This document shows, one piece after another, positions 36,685 to 45,328 of a stretch of DNA of 64,000 nt (positions within the stretch are counted from its first letter, which is position 1; the number at the start of each line of letters is the position of its first letter). The notes under the pieces were generated by a model. It was not told where the DNA came from. It ran no database searches and was given only the letters and a program-made list of their open reading frames with translations. A program made the translations under genes and the position numbers. Origin of the DNA: Psychrobacillus glaciei. Lineage in GTDB: Bacteria > Bacillota > Bacilli > Bacillales_A > Planococcaceae. The stretch spans positions 2,666,001-2,730,000 of the forward strand of contig NZ_CP031223.1 of the NCBI RefSeq assembly GCF_008973485.1, written 5' to 3'.

Positions 36685-37626
36685 ATGTCTAACGAAGTTT
36701 TAGTAATGCAACCAAATGAAATAGAAAAAGTGAAAACTCATTACGCACAATATAAAGTAGAAAGATCTGCGCCAGGGGTCATTTTTGCTGCAAAACTATC
36801 AGATACAGCCATTACTATTTATAAGTCTGGTAAAGTAATGTTTCAAGGAAATGGTGCTTCTCGTGAAGCTTCCTTATGGGGTGGAGTCTCCAATAACTCT
36901 ATGGAAAAGGTTGTTAGTGGCATGACAAAAGGTGACACATTACCGCCCAACTTCTCCTCTTTTTCTGTCGTCGGGTCTGATGAAACAGGGACCGGAGATT
37001 ATTTTGGCCCAATAACAGTAGCGGCATGTTTTGTTCGAGCAGATCAAATTGAATTTATACAAGAACTTGGAGTAAAAGATTCAAAAATGCTAACGGATGA
37101 CGTTATGCGGAAAATGGCTCCAGATTTAATGGCTACATTAACGCATAGTGTGCTCGTTTTAAAAAATGAACAGTATAATGACATCCAAGGACGAGGTTGG
37201 TCCCAAGGGAAGATAAAAGCCCTTATGCACAACCAAGCACTCAAACACGTGCTGAATAAATTAATGCCCGAAAAACCAGAATATATTTTAATTGATCAGT
37301 TTGCTGAACGAGGTATTTATTATAAACATATTAAAGCGGAAAAAGAAATTATTCGTGAAAATGTACTGTTTTCTACAAAAGCTGAACAGCTGCATGTTTC
37401 TGTTGCAGCAGCCTCCATTATTGCAAGATATGCATTCTTAAAAGAAATGGACCGTCTTAGTGAAATTGCAAATACAACTATTCCGAAAGGCGCCAGTGCA
37501 AAAGTAGATGAAATCGCTTCAAGAATTTATTTGAAACACGGAGAAACATTTTTAAAATCCATTACGAAATGGCATTTTGCCAATACGCAAAAAGCGATTA
37601 GAATTGCGAATAAGAAAAGATTCTAA
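36685..37626 (+). CDS. rnhC: ribonuclease HIII
   Basis: Removes RNA primers and RNA-DNA hybrids. It has 313 residues. The N-terminal TBP-like substrate-binding domain ends near 85, then the catalytic site follows in GSDETGTGDYFGPITVA with the DEXXG pattern typical of RNase HIII, VKDSKMLTD, and LIDQFAERG near 220. In B. subtilis this gene is next to pheT; here 24 kb separates them. Confidence 0.95.
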   Translation: MSNEVLVMQPNEIEKVKTHYAQYKVERSAPGVIFAAKLSDTAITIYKSGKVMFQGNGASREASLWGGVSNNSMEKVVSGMTKGDTLPPNFSSFSVVGSDETGTGDYFGPITVAACFVRADQIEFIQELGVKDSKMLTDDVMRKMAPDLMATLTHSVLVLKNEQYNDIQGRGWSQGKIKALMHNQALKHVLNKLMPEKPEYILIDQFAERGIYYKHIKAEKEIIRENVLFSTKAEQLHVSVAAASIIARYAFLKEMDRLSEIANTTIPKGASAKVDEIASRIYLKHGETFLKSITKWHFANTQKAIRIANKKRF

Positions 37627-37678
37627 CCAAAAATTTCGAATAAAAATGTTTTCATTTTATTGAACTTATCCCAATTTT

Positions 37679-38050
37679 ATAAGAAAAATGCACGCTGCCT
37701 TTAAGTGCACCTTGTCTTTTCTATTTCACTAGTTCTTTGGACTAAACCTCATCTACACTTTTACCGTAGTAATTTGCTCGTGAAGTGACTGCATCACTTC
37801 ACGAGCAATTTTTTTAGGTAATCTTGTGGCTGGTGTTTGTCCGTCGCCCTCTTGAAATAGATAGAGACAAGGTACATAAATTTTGGATAATGAGAGATCA
37901 GTTGCTTTCATACTCCTTTAAAAACGGACGAAGATGAAATTTCGATCGCTCACCGCTTTTTTATCAATAGATGCTATCTATTTTTTGGGTCCGCCAACTC
38001 TAATCCTACTCATACTGAATCATATAAACTTTGCCCGATAAAAGGAAAAA
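37679..38050 (+). repeat. structured intergenic repeat, family A copy 4
   Basis: Begins AAGAAAAATGCACGCTGCC 52 bp after the rnhC stop. Central stem GCTCGTGAAGTGA (37776-37788) against TCACTTCACGAGC (37794-37806) plus TTTTTTT. Outer arms GTGCACCTTGTCTTTTCTAT and ATAGAGACAAGGTACAT pair across about 180 bp, and GGACTAAAC faces GTTTGTCC. The second hairpin is decayed here (ACGGACGAA with TTCGATCGCT). No B module follows. Confidence 0.85.
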
Positions 38051-38190
38051 AAACGAAAAAAATGAATACCTCTAATCAAACCACCATCATAAAATCATTT
38101 TTACTTTACATTCAAATAATATGGTATTAATTTACATAAAATAATTCTCAATATTCTTATTTTTCTATTAAAAAAACACAAAATTTATAG

Positions 38191-38224
38191 TATAATTAAG
38201 TGAATTCTAATGTAAACGCTCTCA
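38191..38224 (+). promoter_or_regulatory. rpoN promoter -10 and CcpA cre site
   Basis: TATAAT at 38191-38196 is a likely -10 box with a weak -35. TGTAAACGCTCTCA (38211-38224) matches the cre consensus TGWAANCGNTNWCA at all positions. It lies just downstream of the expected transcription start, so CcpA would act as a roadblock. B. subtilis sigL is known to be repressed this way. Confidence 0.75.
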
Positions 38225-38256
38225 AACAAGCGTAAGAATAATTGAGGAGGTATACG

Positions 38257-39555
38257 ATGGAACTCATACTTACACAGAGACAAGAGCAAAGTTTAGTCAT
38301 GACTTTTCAATTAAAACAGGCTATTGAATTATTGCAATATTCCACTTTCGATCTTTATCAATACATAAAAGAGCAAGAATTAGAAAATCCATTAATCGAA
38401 TTGGAGGAACAACCTCCAGATTTTTTGTATACCGAAAGATCAAATGGAAAGACTATTTTAACTGGCTCCTCTCAACAACTTATAGACTACACACAAAGTA
38501 ATAACATTGGAATGAGACATATCTTAGTTGAACAAGCAATGTTGGTATTCAGAGATAAAGATGATCAGCAACTTTTAAAATATCTTATACACAATCTTGA
38601 TGATAGTGGTTTTTTACATTTAACTAGTGATGAACTATTTGATAAAGCAACAATAGAGAGAGGAATTCATCTTCTTCAACAGTTGGGACCTATAGGTTTA
38701 GGTGCAAGATGTATGAAGGAATGTTTGCTTTTACAAATAACATACAGCTACCCAGAAGAAAAATTAGCAAAAAGACTGATTGAAAACCACTTAGACTTAT
38801 TAGCGAATAGAAAGTGGAACGAATTATCTCGTATTATGAATATCCCGTTAACAAATATAAAAGAAACGTATGATTTCATTCAAAAACTAAATCCCACTCC
38901 TTGCTTTGGTATTTCAGATTTTTCCGTAGAATATTTAGTTCCAGATATTGTAGTAGAATATAAGGATGGAATTCTGATTTACTACTTAAATGAAAGTTAT
39001 TTACCCGAAATTCATTTTAACAATCAGTACTCTGATTTAATGAATGTTAAGGATGAAACATCCAAATATATTAATAATCAATTCGCAAGCTATAAATGGT
39101 TGCTTAATAGTATAGAACAGCGCCGTTTAACCATCTTAAAAATAGTCGAGGTTTTAATAAAAAAACAAGAAAGTTTTTTTAAAGAAGGATTTAGTTCACT
39201 GAAGCCATTAACTTTAAAAGAAGTTGCTAGTGAGATAGAGATGCATGAGTCAACAGTTAGCAGAGCGACTATGAATAAAGTCATTCAAACACCAAAAGGT
39301 TCTTTTGACCTTCGTAAGTTATTTACTTCTAAGTTAGAAACAAGCGATGGAAATTTAATTTCTCAGACTGAGGTTAAATTACTTTTAGAAAATATTATAA
39401 AGAAAGAAAATAAATGCAAGCCTTTTTCAGATCAACAAATTGCAAATCACTTTAATGATGAAAAAGGGATTACAATCGCAAGGCGTACTATTAGTAAATA
39501 TCGTGAAGAATTAAATATTCCTCCTGCAACCAGACGTAAAGAGATAAGCGTGTAG
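38257..39555 (+). CDS. rpoN: RNA polymerase sigma-54 factor
   Basis: Alternative sigma factor reading -24/-12 promoters with an AAA+ activator. It has 432 residues from ATG 38257 after GAGGAGG; the TTG at 38242 overlaps the ribosome site. Region I is glutamine/leucine rich (QRQEQSLVMTFQLKQAIELL). The core-binding region spans about 80-270, the HTH lies near 325-345 (LKEVASEIEMHESTVSRATM) and the RpoN box is ARRTISKYREELNIP near the C-terminus. It stands at the head of an island whose two hutU genes have sigma-54 promoters. A cre site suggests catabolite repression. Confidence 0.95.
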   Translation: MELILTQRQEQSLVMTFQLKQAIELLQYSTFDLYQYIKEQELENPLIELEEQPPDFLYTERSNGKTILTGSSQQLIDYTQSNNIGMRHILVEQAMLVFRDKDDQQLLKYLIHNLDDSGFLHLTSDELFDKATIERGIHLLQQLGPIGLGARCMKECLLLQITYSYPEEKLAKRLIENHLDLLANRKWNELSRIMNIPLTNIKETYDFIQKLNPTPCFGISDFSVEYLVPDIVVEYKDGILIYYLNESYLPEIHFNNQYSDLMNVKDETSKYINNQFASYKWLLNSIEQRRLTILKIVEVLIKKQESFFKEGFSSLKPLTLKEVASEIEMHESTVSRATMNKVIQTPKGSFDLRKLFTSKLETSDGNLISQTEVKLLLENIIKKENKCKPFSDQQIANHFNDEKGITIARRTISKYREELNIPPATRRKEISV

Positions 39556-39771
39556 AAAGAGTCATTTGTTCACCATTGTAGAGATTTTTGGATGCTACTG
39601 TGGCCGCTCAGCCCTTCTCCAAAGTGGTTTTATGTAAAAAAAGAGTTAATCAACAAACGTGATAAAAGGAGTAAAAATAGAACAGTGAGCGTTTTTGAAA
39701 AAAAATTCAACACTTTTTCGCTGACTAGAATATGCAATAACAACTAAGAATGTAAACGGGAAAGACTAGTT

Positions 39772-39806
39772 TAAAAGGGTTACGGATCTCACCCGTAACC
39801 CTTTTT
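39772..39806. terminator. bidirectional terminator between rpoN and the DUF3100 gene
   Basis: AAAAGGGTTACGG pairs with CCGTAACCCTTTTT around a short loop, with T-rich ends on both strands. The 216 bp before it (39556-39771) holds no gene. A stretch there, GGATGCTACTGTGGCCGCTC near 39590, may be a scrambled relic of repeat A. Confidence 0.75.
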
Positions 39807-39869
39807 CGTTGGCATTAGCTCATTTAATTTCAATCTATTTTTAATATTCAGAAATTTATATGTACTAAA

Positions 39870-41042
39870 TTATAAAGTCCTGATTAATATACTTGCAATA
39901 ATAACTGAGCCTATCGTTACAGTTGTAAACCCACCAACGAGCATTGGAGTTAAAATTTCATTGAATATTTTTTCTTCCTCCTCTTTATCTCTCCCTACAC
40001 TGCGGCTGACTTCTTCACAGACAATGTAATCACCAGGGAAACCAAACGTAGCAGTAAGTGCAACTGGAATACCTTTAAGTGGATCCCACTTAAATATCTT
40101 CGATCCAAAATAACCACCACCAATAATCCCAATAATACCTACTAAAATTATTGTGAAAACTTCTGGCAAGTATCCAAGAAATTGACCAAATGTAATGTCA
40201 TTCATCATAATAATTATTAGGAATATTATTCCTGCCATACCTATTGTAAATGCATTCGCACGTTCCATTACCCGCTCCGGATAAAATCCAACTACTCTTC
40301 CCAACACACCGATAATTAGAGACCATAAGCTATATGGAATAACAGTATATTTCCCGAGAACAATTGCAATCGCTCCCCCGACAAATAATAAGAATAAAAG
40401 AATTAAATTACTACGATATTTTTCTGGAAGAAAAAACTTATCTTTCACAGGTTCACCTTTTTTTGTTTCTTTTATTTCCGAAGTATATGTTCCGTTGTCC
40501 ATTTCCGAACGGATTTTAAGTGCATAACGTCGAAGAATATTAGTTGCTATTGGTATACCAAATAGTGATTGTACCGCCATAATTAATACCGGAACTGTTA
40601 CTAAAGAAACTAGACCTAGCTCCTTTAGTCCCTCTGACGTAACAAGAAGAGCTATTATACCTCCTGTAAGAGGACCTACTCCAGCAACGGCAACAGGATA
40701 GTCAAATATTAATGTGACAAGTGTTAATATTAGAACTGAAGCAAAAATAATACCTAATACAGCAATAGCTACAGCTTTCCACTGAAGCTTTATACTTTTC
40801 AAAGGAATTAACGTTCCCATATGAACAATAACAGGAGCAGTACCCAACACAGTTCCAACAGTAACAAAGCCAGAATTCAGAATCATACTCTTTGGCAATA
40901 CCCCAACCCAAATTAACACGAGATATCCCATTAATGCAATAAATAGCATTGGTATTCTTGCTTTAGTTATTATCGATATTACTTCTCCAAGTGCAATCAA
41001 CCCTAATATTACCATTGCTGCAACTACAGGTTCTTGAAACAT
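39870..41042 (-). CDS. DUF3100 family multi-pass membrane protein
   Basis: A 390-residue protein with about ten hydrophobic segments and a central charged loop (near 190-220, KIRSEMDNGTYTSEIKETKK). Start ATG 41042 follows GGAAGAG; a longer frame to 41078 lacks a ribosome site. I recognise the DUF3100 pattern (GPLTGGIIALLVTSEGLKEL, GFPGDYIVCEEVSRS). It looks like a transporter but no substrate is established. It lies 70 bp after the M20 amidohydrolase on the same strand, which suggests uptake of the compound that the amidohydrolase cleaves. Confidence 0.75.
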   Translation of the reverse strand: MFQEPVVAAMVILGLIALGEVISIITKARIPMLFIALMGYLVLIWVGVLPKSMILNSGFVTVGTVLGTAPVIVHMGTLIPLKSIKLQWKAVAIAVLGIIFASVLILTLVTLIFDYPVAVAGVGPLTGGIIALLVTSEGLKELGLVSLVTVPVLIMAVQSLFGIPIATNILRRYALKIRSEMDNGTYTSEIKETKKGEPVKDKFFLPEKYRSNLILLFLLFVGGAIAIVLGKYTVIPYSLWSLIIGVLGRVVGFYPERVMERANAFTIGMAGIIFLIIIMMNDITFGQFLGYLPEVFTIILVGIIGIIGGGYFGSKIFKWDPLKGIPVALTATFGFPGDYIVCEEVSRSVGRDKEEEEKIFNEILTPMLVGGFTTVTIGSVIIASILIRTL

Positions 41043-41112
41043 TGCATCTCTTCCTTTTCTAATAGTTTTATAGTGCATTTATTTCCATTTAGAGTATTGC
41101 TTGTTGTACATT

Positions 41113-42285
41113 TTAGTTTAATAGTTTAAAAGGTGCTTCAATTAAAAGCTTGAGACCGATTTCCAATGATCTTTCATCAATATCAAATCGAGGATGATGA
41201 TGCGGAAAGTTTAGTTCTTCCTTATCTATTGCTGCGCCTATTCCAATGAAACAGCCAGGAACTTTTTGGGAAAAGGCTGAAAAGTCTTCACCACCCATAA
41301 AAGGCGGGGTTTCCATAATCGTATTTGAATCAAATTTCTCTTCAATTAGCTTTTCTATCTCTTCTGTAACCTCGTGATTGTTAAAGACGGAAGCGTAACC
41401 AAATTCATATTCATACTCATATGTTGCTTGATGAGCTGCTGTTATACCCTTTACTACTTCTTCTATTCGTTTTGAAATATTAACACGTACTTCTTTATTA
41501 AAACTTCTTACACCGCCACCAATTTTTATCGAATCAGGAATTATATTTTTAGCAGTTCCACCGTTAAACTCTGTAATAGAAACAACAGCTTGGTCTAATG
41601 GATCAATATTTCTTGCGATGATATGTTGAATGTTATTAACAACTTGCGCACCTATTGCAATTGGATCAATTGTTTCTTGTGGTTGTGAGGAATGGCCACC
41701 TTTACCCACAATTTTTATATCAAATATATCTGAGTTTGCAGTGAATGGCCCATAAGGAATCACAATTTTTCCGGTAGGAATCATTGTAAAGAGGTGAAGT
41801 CCTATAATCTTATCCACTCCGTCCAACACACCTGCTTTCACCATCTCTTGCGCTCCCCCAGGAAATAATTCTTCTGCATGTTGGAATATGAATCTCACTT
41901 CTCCTTTTATTTTATCTTTCCTTTGAACAAGAATCTTTGCCGCACCAAGTAACATTGCTGTATGCCCATCATGACCACATGCATGCATGATACCTGGATT
42001 TTCTGAAGCAAATGGTAAATCTGTTGCTTCTGTAATTGGCAAGGCATCCATATCTCCTCGCATTGCAAGTACCTTACCTGGCGCGCTTCCTATTAAACGA
42101 CCCATAACACTTGTTTTTGTCGGTCGCGTTACTTCAATACTTCCAAAAGATTTTAACGTATCATAAACAAATTGAGATGTATTTATCTCTTCGTACGATA
42201 ATTCAGGATGCTGATGGAAATATCTTCTCCATTTAACTACATCATTTTTTACTTTTTCAAAATCTAATACCTCAATTTCATCCAA
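41113..42285 (-). CDS. M20D amidohydrolase (hippurate / N-acyl amino acid hydrolase type)
   Basis: A 390-residue metallo-amidase. Motifs are HPELSYEE, MRGDMDALPI, MHACGHDGHTAMLLGAA, FIFQHAEELFPGG and GGEDFSAF, all ligands present. It starts at TTG 42285, seven bases after AGGGGG; the ATG inside is out of frame. Family enzymes remove acyl groups from amino acids (hippurate, indole-acetyl- or N-acetyl-amino acids). It follows hutH after a terminator hairpin, in line with the DUF3100 gene. It could act on an N-acylated histidine or a late histidine intermediate, but this is only inference. Confidence 0.83.
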   Translation of the reverse strand: MDEIEVLDFEKVKNDVVKWRRYFHQHPELSYEEINTSQFVYDTLKSFGSIEVTRPTKTSVMGRLIGSAPGKVLAMRGDMDALPITEATDLPFASENPGIMHACGHDGHTAMLLGAAKILVQRKDKIKGEVRFIFQHAEELFPGGAQEMVKAGVLDGVDKIIGLHLFTMIPTGKIVIPYGPFTANSDIFDIKIVGKGGHSSQPQETIDPIAIGAQVVNNIQHIIARNIDPLDQAVVSITEFNGGTAKNIIPDSIKIGGGVRSFNKEVRVNISKRIEEVVKGITAAHQATYEYEYEFGYASVFNNHEVTEEIEKLIEEKFDSNTIMETPPFMGGEDFSAFSQKVPGCFIGIGAAIDKEELNFPHHHPRFDIDERSLEIGLKLLIEAPFKLLN

Positions 42286-42314
42286 ATTAATACCCCCTAA
42301 ATAATATGTTTATG

Positions 42315-42364
42315 GAAAAACCAATCCTAACTGATGTTTGTATGTTTAACAGTTAGAATTGGTT
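42315..42364 (-). terminator. terminator after hutH
   Basis: Minus-strand AAACCAATTCTAACTG pairs with CAGTTAGGATTGGTTT with one mismatch, followed by T residues. Partial readthrough into the M20/DUF3100 genes is possible, since I see no promoter after it. Confidence 0.78.
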
Positions 42365-42376
42365 TCTTTCTTAATG

Positions 42377-43882
42377 TTATTTCAAATCGTCCGCTCGTAA
42401 GATATATTGTGCCAACTCTTCCATTTGATCAGAAATAGCACGATCTCCATCTAATGGAGGGCAAATGCCTCGAACAATTTCTAAATATTTTCTGGTAGCT
42501 GGAGCCAATTGACTTTCAGCTTTCTCTAAGTAAATAGCTTGTGAAGCACAGATTAGTTCAATCGCAATGACACGAGCACTGTTATGGATAATTTCACGAG
42601 CTTGACGCGAGCCAATCGTACCCATACTTACATGATCTTCTTGGTTAGCAGAAGTCGGAATAGAGTCTACGCTTGCTGGATGTGCCAGTACCTTATTCTC
42701 CGAAACAAGTGCAGCTGCTGCATATTGGACAACCATCAATCCACATTCTAAACCTGGATCCATCGCTAAAAATGGCGATAAGCCACTTAACTGTGGATTC
42801 ACAAGTCGCTCTGTTCTTCTCTCTGAAATATTCGCCCATTCTGCTGCTCCTACTTTCAAGAAATCCATTGCAAGTGCAATTGGTTGTCCATGGAAATGAC
42901 CCCCAGAAATAATTTCTCCATTTTCTAAGATTACTGGATTATCTGTCGCAGAATTAATTTCAATTTTCAATCTATCCTCTACATAATTAAACGCTTGCCA
43001 TGATGCCCCGTGTACTTGTGGAATACAACGAATCGAATATGCATCTTGCATGCGAACTTCCCCTTGATGGGTAATGCGTTTACTTCCTTCTAACCAATTT
43101 CTCATTCGAGATGCAACGAATTCTAACTCTGGATGTGGGCGAACTGCTAATAATTCAGGATCGAATGCAGAAATAATTCCTTGTAACGCTTCCATTGTTA
43201 AACATGCCGCCATATCAGCAGCTAAACCAAGACGCTCTGCCTCATTAATAGCGACAACCCCAACGCCAGTCATTGCTTGTGTTCCATTTATTAATGCAAG
43301 GCCTTCTTTCGCTTCTAATGTAACTGGCTTTAAACCTGCTCGTTTCAAAGCTTCCCCACCCGAAAGAACTTCTCCTTCGAATTCAGCTTTTCCTTCCCCT
43401 ATTAAAACGATCGCAACATGCGCTAGTGGAGCTAAATCTCCACTAGCTCCCACAGACCCTTTACACGGAACAATTGGATGTACACCCTTATTAATCATTT
43501 CGACTAACAATAAAAGAGTATCTTCTTTAATCCCTGAAAATCCTTTTGCTAGCGCATTTGCACGAAGCGTCATCATCGCCCGAACTATTGGAGTTGGCAA
43601 TGGATCACCTACACCAACTGCGTCTGCTCGAAGTAAATTAAGTTGTAATTTGGCGATGTCTTCTTTTTCTATTTCGATGTCACTTAACTTACCAAATCCC
43701 GTATTAACTCCGTAAATAACTTTTCCGTCTCTCAGTTGTTTTTCAATTCGTTCGCGACTCGCACGAACTCTTATTAAATCTGCTTCTGGAATTACTACTT
43801 TTGCTGATCCATAAACAACGCTTTCGATTTTATGTCTATCTAATGTTAGACCATCTAATTCTACTAATTTATCATTTGTCAT
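42377..43882 (-). CDS. hutH: histidine ammonia-lyase
   Basis: Deaminates histidine to urocanate. The frame is open from 43951, but AGGAGTGGG precedes ATG 43882 (MTNDKLVELDGLTLDRHKIE), giving 501 residues. The MIO cofactor triplet is A146-S147-G148 in GSVGASGDLAPLAH. Other family blocks are NTGFGKL, LINGTQAMTG, QDAYSIRCIPQVHGA, NSATDNPVI, SERRTERLVNPQLSGL and HPASVDSIPTSANQEDHV. The sequence upstream of its start is repeat B copy 4, so its leader is structured. Distant from hutU in the same direction, with an importer and hutI between. Confidence 0.94.
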   Translation of the reverse strand: MTNDKLVELDGLTLDRHKIESVVYGSAKVVIPEADLIRVRASRERIEKQLRDGKVIYGVNTGFGKLSDIEIEKEDIAKLQLNLLRADAVGVGDPLPTPIVRAMMTLRANALAKGFSGIKEDTLLLLVEMINKGVHPIVPCKGSVGASGDLAPLAHVAIVLIGEGKAEFEGEVLSGGEALKRAGLKPVTLEAKEGLALINGTQAMTGVGVVAINEAERLGLAADMAACLTMEALQGIISAFDPELLAVRPHPELEFVASRMRNWLEGSKRITHQGEVRMQDAYSIRCIPQVHGASWQAFNYVEDRLKIEINSATDNPVILENGEIISGGHFHGQPIALAMDFLKVGAAEWANISERRTERLVNPQLSGLSPFLAMDPGLECGLMVVQYAAAALVSENKVLAHPASVDSIPTSANQEDHVSMGTIGSRQAREIIHNSARVIAIELICASQAIYLEKAESQLAPATRKYLEIVRGICPPLDGDRAISDQMEELAQYILRADDLK

Positions 43883-43933
43883 ATATGCCCACTCCTGTAT
43901 GTTGTATGTTTTCATTAAACAGATAACTGACTC

Positions 43934-44115
43934 AATTTCATAAATCAGCATGATTTCCGCTATCGGCGGGGTGAGCGGTTAGCCATCACCGCCGCTTCGC
44001 GTCGTTTGTGATGTCTCATCTGTCTCACTCATCCCGCTGGAGTCGCCGCCTGTCGATCCAATCAAAAAAATAATCATTGTTCGTTATTTTATAATTAATT
44101 GCTATTTATGAAATT
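43934..44115 (-). repeat. MITE-like palindromic repeat, family B copy 4, inside the hut operon
   Basis: A 182 bp element with clear terminal inverted repeats: AATTTCATAAATCAGCA at 43934-43950 and its near complement TGCTATTTATGAAATT at 44100-44115. ACTCA occurs next to both ends (43930-43934 and 44116-44120) and may be a target duplication. The core GACAGGCGGCGACTCC to GGTGAGCGGTTAGCC is shorter than in the other copies. It fills the gap between the PepT-like gene and hutH. Confidence 0.8.
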
Positions 44116-44132
44116 AACTCAACTATAGAAAA

Positions 44133-45299
44133 TTACTCTTTTTTATGATTGTAGTACCACTGTTCAATTAACCCTGCCGTAAGTCTACCGGTATTTATTA
44201 AGTTTTCTACACTCAAACATTCTCTAAAAGAATGAATGTTTTGGAATCCATTACCTAGCGTAATACATGTTAATCCATTCTCATTTAATACATTCGTATC
44301 AGCGCCGCCAAGTGTTTCCGTTAAATACGGATTGACTTTTATATTATGGGCAGCTGTTTCAACTGTTTTTGTTAAAATATGATCTTCTGGAATATCGAAA
44401 CCACTATATTTTTTCTCAATTATAACTTGCAATTTTCCTCCGTTTTTCTCTGCTGCTTCTTGCATAACATCCTCCATATGCTGCAATTGCTTTTCTAATT
44501 TTTCTTTTGAAAAACTACGAACTTCCCCTGCAACCCTAACAGTACCAGGTATAATTGATGTAAGCTCTCCACCTTCTATAATGCCAATGTTGGCAAGTGT
44601 CTCATCATCAATTGTTCCAAGATTCATGTTTAATAATCCTTTTGAAGCAATAAGGACAGCGCTATTTCCTTCCTCAGCATTTAGAGCAATATGAGCTGCA
44701 TTTCCTTCCACTGTTAACCAAATTCTACTACTATAAGGTCCCTTTAAAATAATTTGACCAACATCTCCACTGCTATCGAATATATAACCATCCTTACTCT
44801 TCACTTTGCTATAATCCATATGAATCGCTCCAACAAGTCCTGGTTGTTCATTCACGGTTAATACAAATTCGATAGGACCATGCGGAATTCCACTTTCAAT
44901 CACTGCTCTAATCGCTTCAAGGTATGACGCTAATGCTGCACGGTCATCTGCACCTAAGATTGTCGTACCGTCTGAATAAATAATACCATCTTTTATTATT
45001 GGTTTCAGGCCTTTTGTCGGAAGTACTGTATCCATATGTGTAGAGAAAAACAGTGGAGGAATGGAGGAATCCGTTCCTTCTCTCCATGCAATCAAATTCC
45101 CTACTTCTCCATTAAATTTTTTATGTGCTTCATCAAATTCAAGTGTGAATCCAAGTTCTGTTAATGCATTTATTAAATAATCTGCTACTAGTTGTTCCTT
45201 TGAACTTGGACCATTAATTTTTGCGAGCTCTAGAAATAATTCTAATAAACGTTCTTCATTTACTTGTTCAGCAGCGGTGGCGAATTGTTTTTGTGTCAT
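44133..45299 (-). CDS. M20-family peptidase, PepT/YqjE-like, with a changed metal ligand
   Basis: A 388-residue di-zinc aminopeptidase-like protein. Ligands present: STHMDTV (H88, D90), LGADDRAAL (D118), YIFDSSG (D175) and IHSFREC near the C-terminus. At the catalytic pair the family has EE (TV-x-EE-x-GLVGA); here it reads LTVNEQPGLVGA, so the catalytic glutamate E151 is kept and the following metal-binding glutamate is Q152. The dimerisation/lid domain with GNAAHIALNAEEGNSA is intact. Located between hutI and hutH. It may hydrolyse histidine-containing peptides or have altered metal use; function is uncertain. Confidence 0.78.
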   Translation of the reverse strand: MTQKQFATAAEQVNEERLLELFLELAKINGPSSKEQLVADYLINALTELGFTLEFDEAHKKFNGEVGNLIAWREGTDSSIPPLFFSTHMDTVLPTKGLKPIIKDGIIYSDGTTILGADDRAALASYLEAIRAVIESGIPHGPIEFVLTVNEQPGLVGAIHMDYSKVKSKDGYIFDSSGDVGQIILKGPYSSRIWLTVEGNAAHIALNAEEGNSAVLIASKGLLNMNLGTIDDETLANIGIIEGGELTSIIPGTVRVAGEVRSFSKEKLEKQLQHMEDVMQEAAEKNGGKLQVIIEKKYSGFDIPEDHILTKTVETAAHNIKVNPYLTETLGGADTNVLNENGLTCITLGNGFQNIHSFRECLSVENLINTGRLTAGLIEQWYYNHKKE

Positions 45300-45328
45300 T
45301 GTAAATCCTCCAATTATTTAGATATATT

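Noticed and set aside
39570-39640. Sixth copy of repeat A after rpoN
   Set aside because: Only short scrambled matches (GGATGCTACTG, CCGCTCAGC) occur, with no arms or central hairpin.
43870-44130. Sigma-54 promoter directly before hutH
   Set aside because: The gap is filled by repeat B and contains no -24/-12 match.
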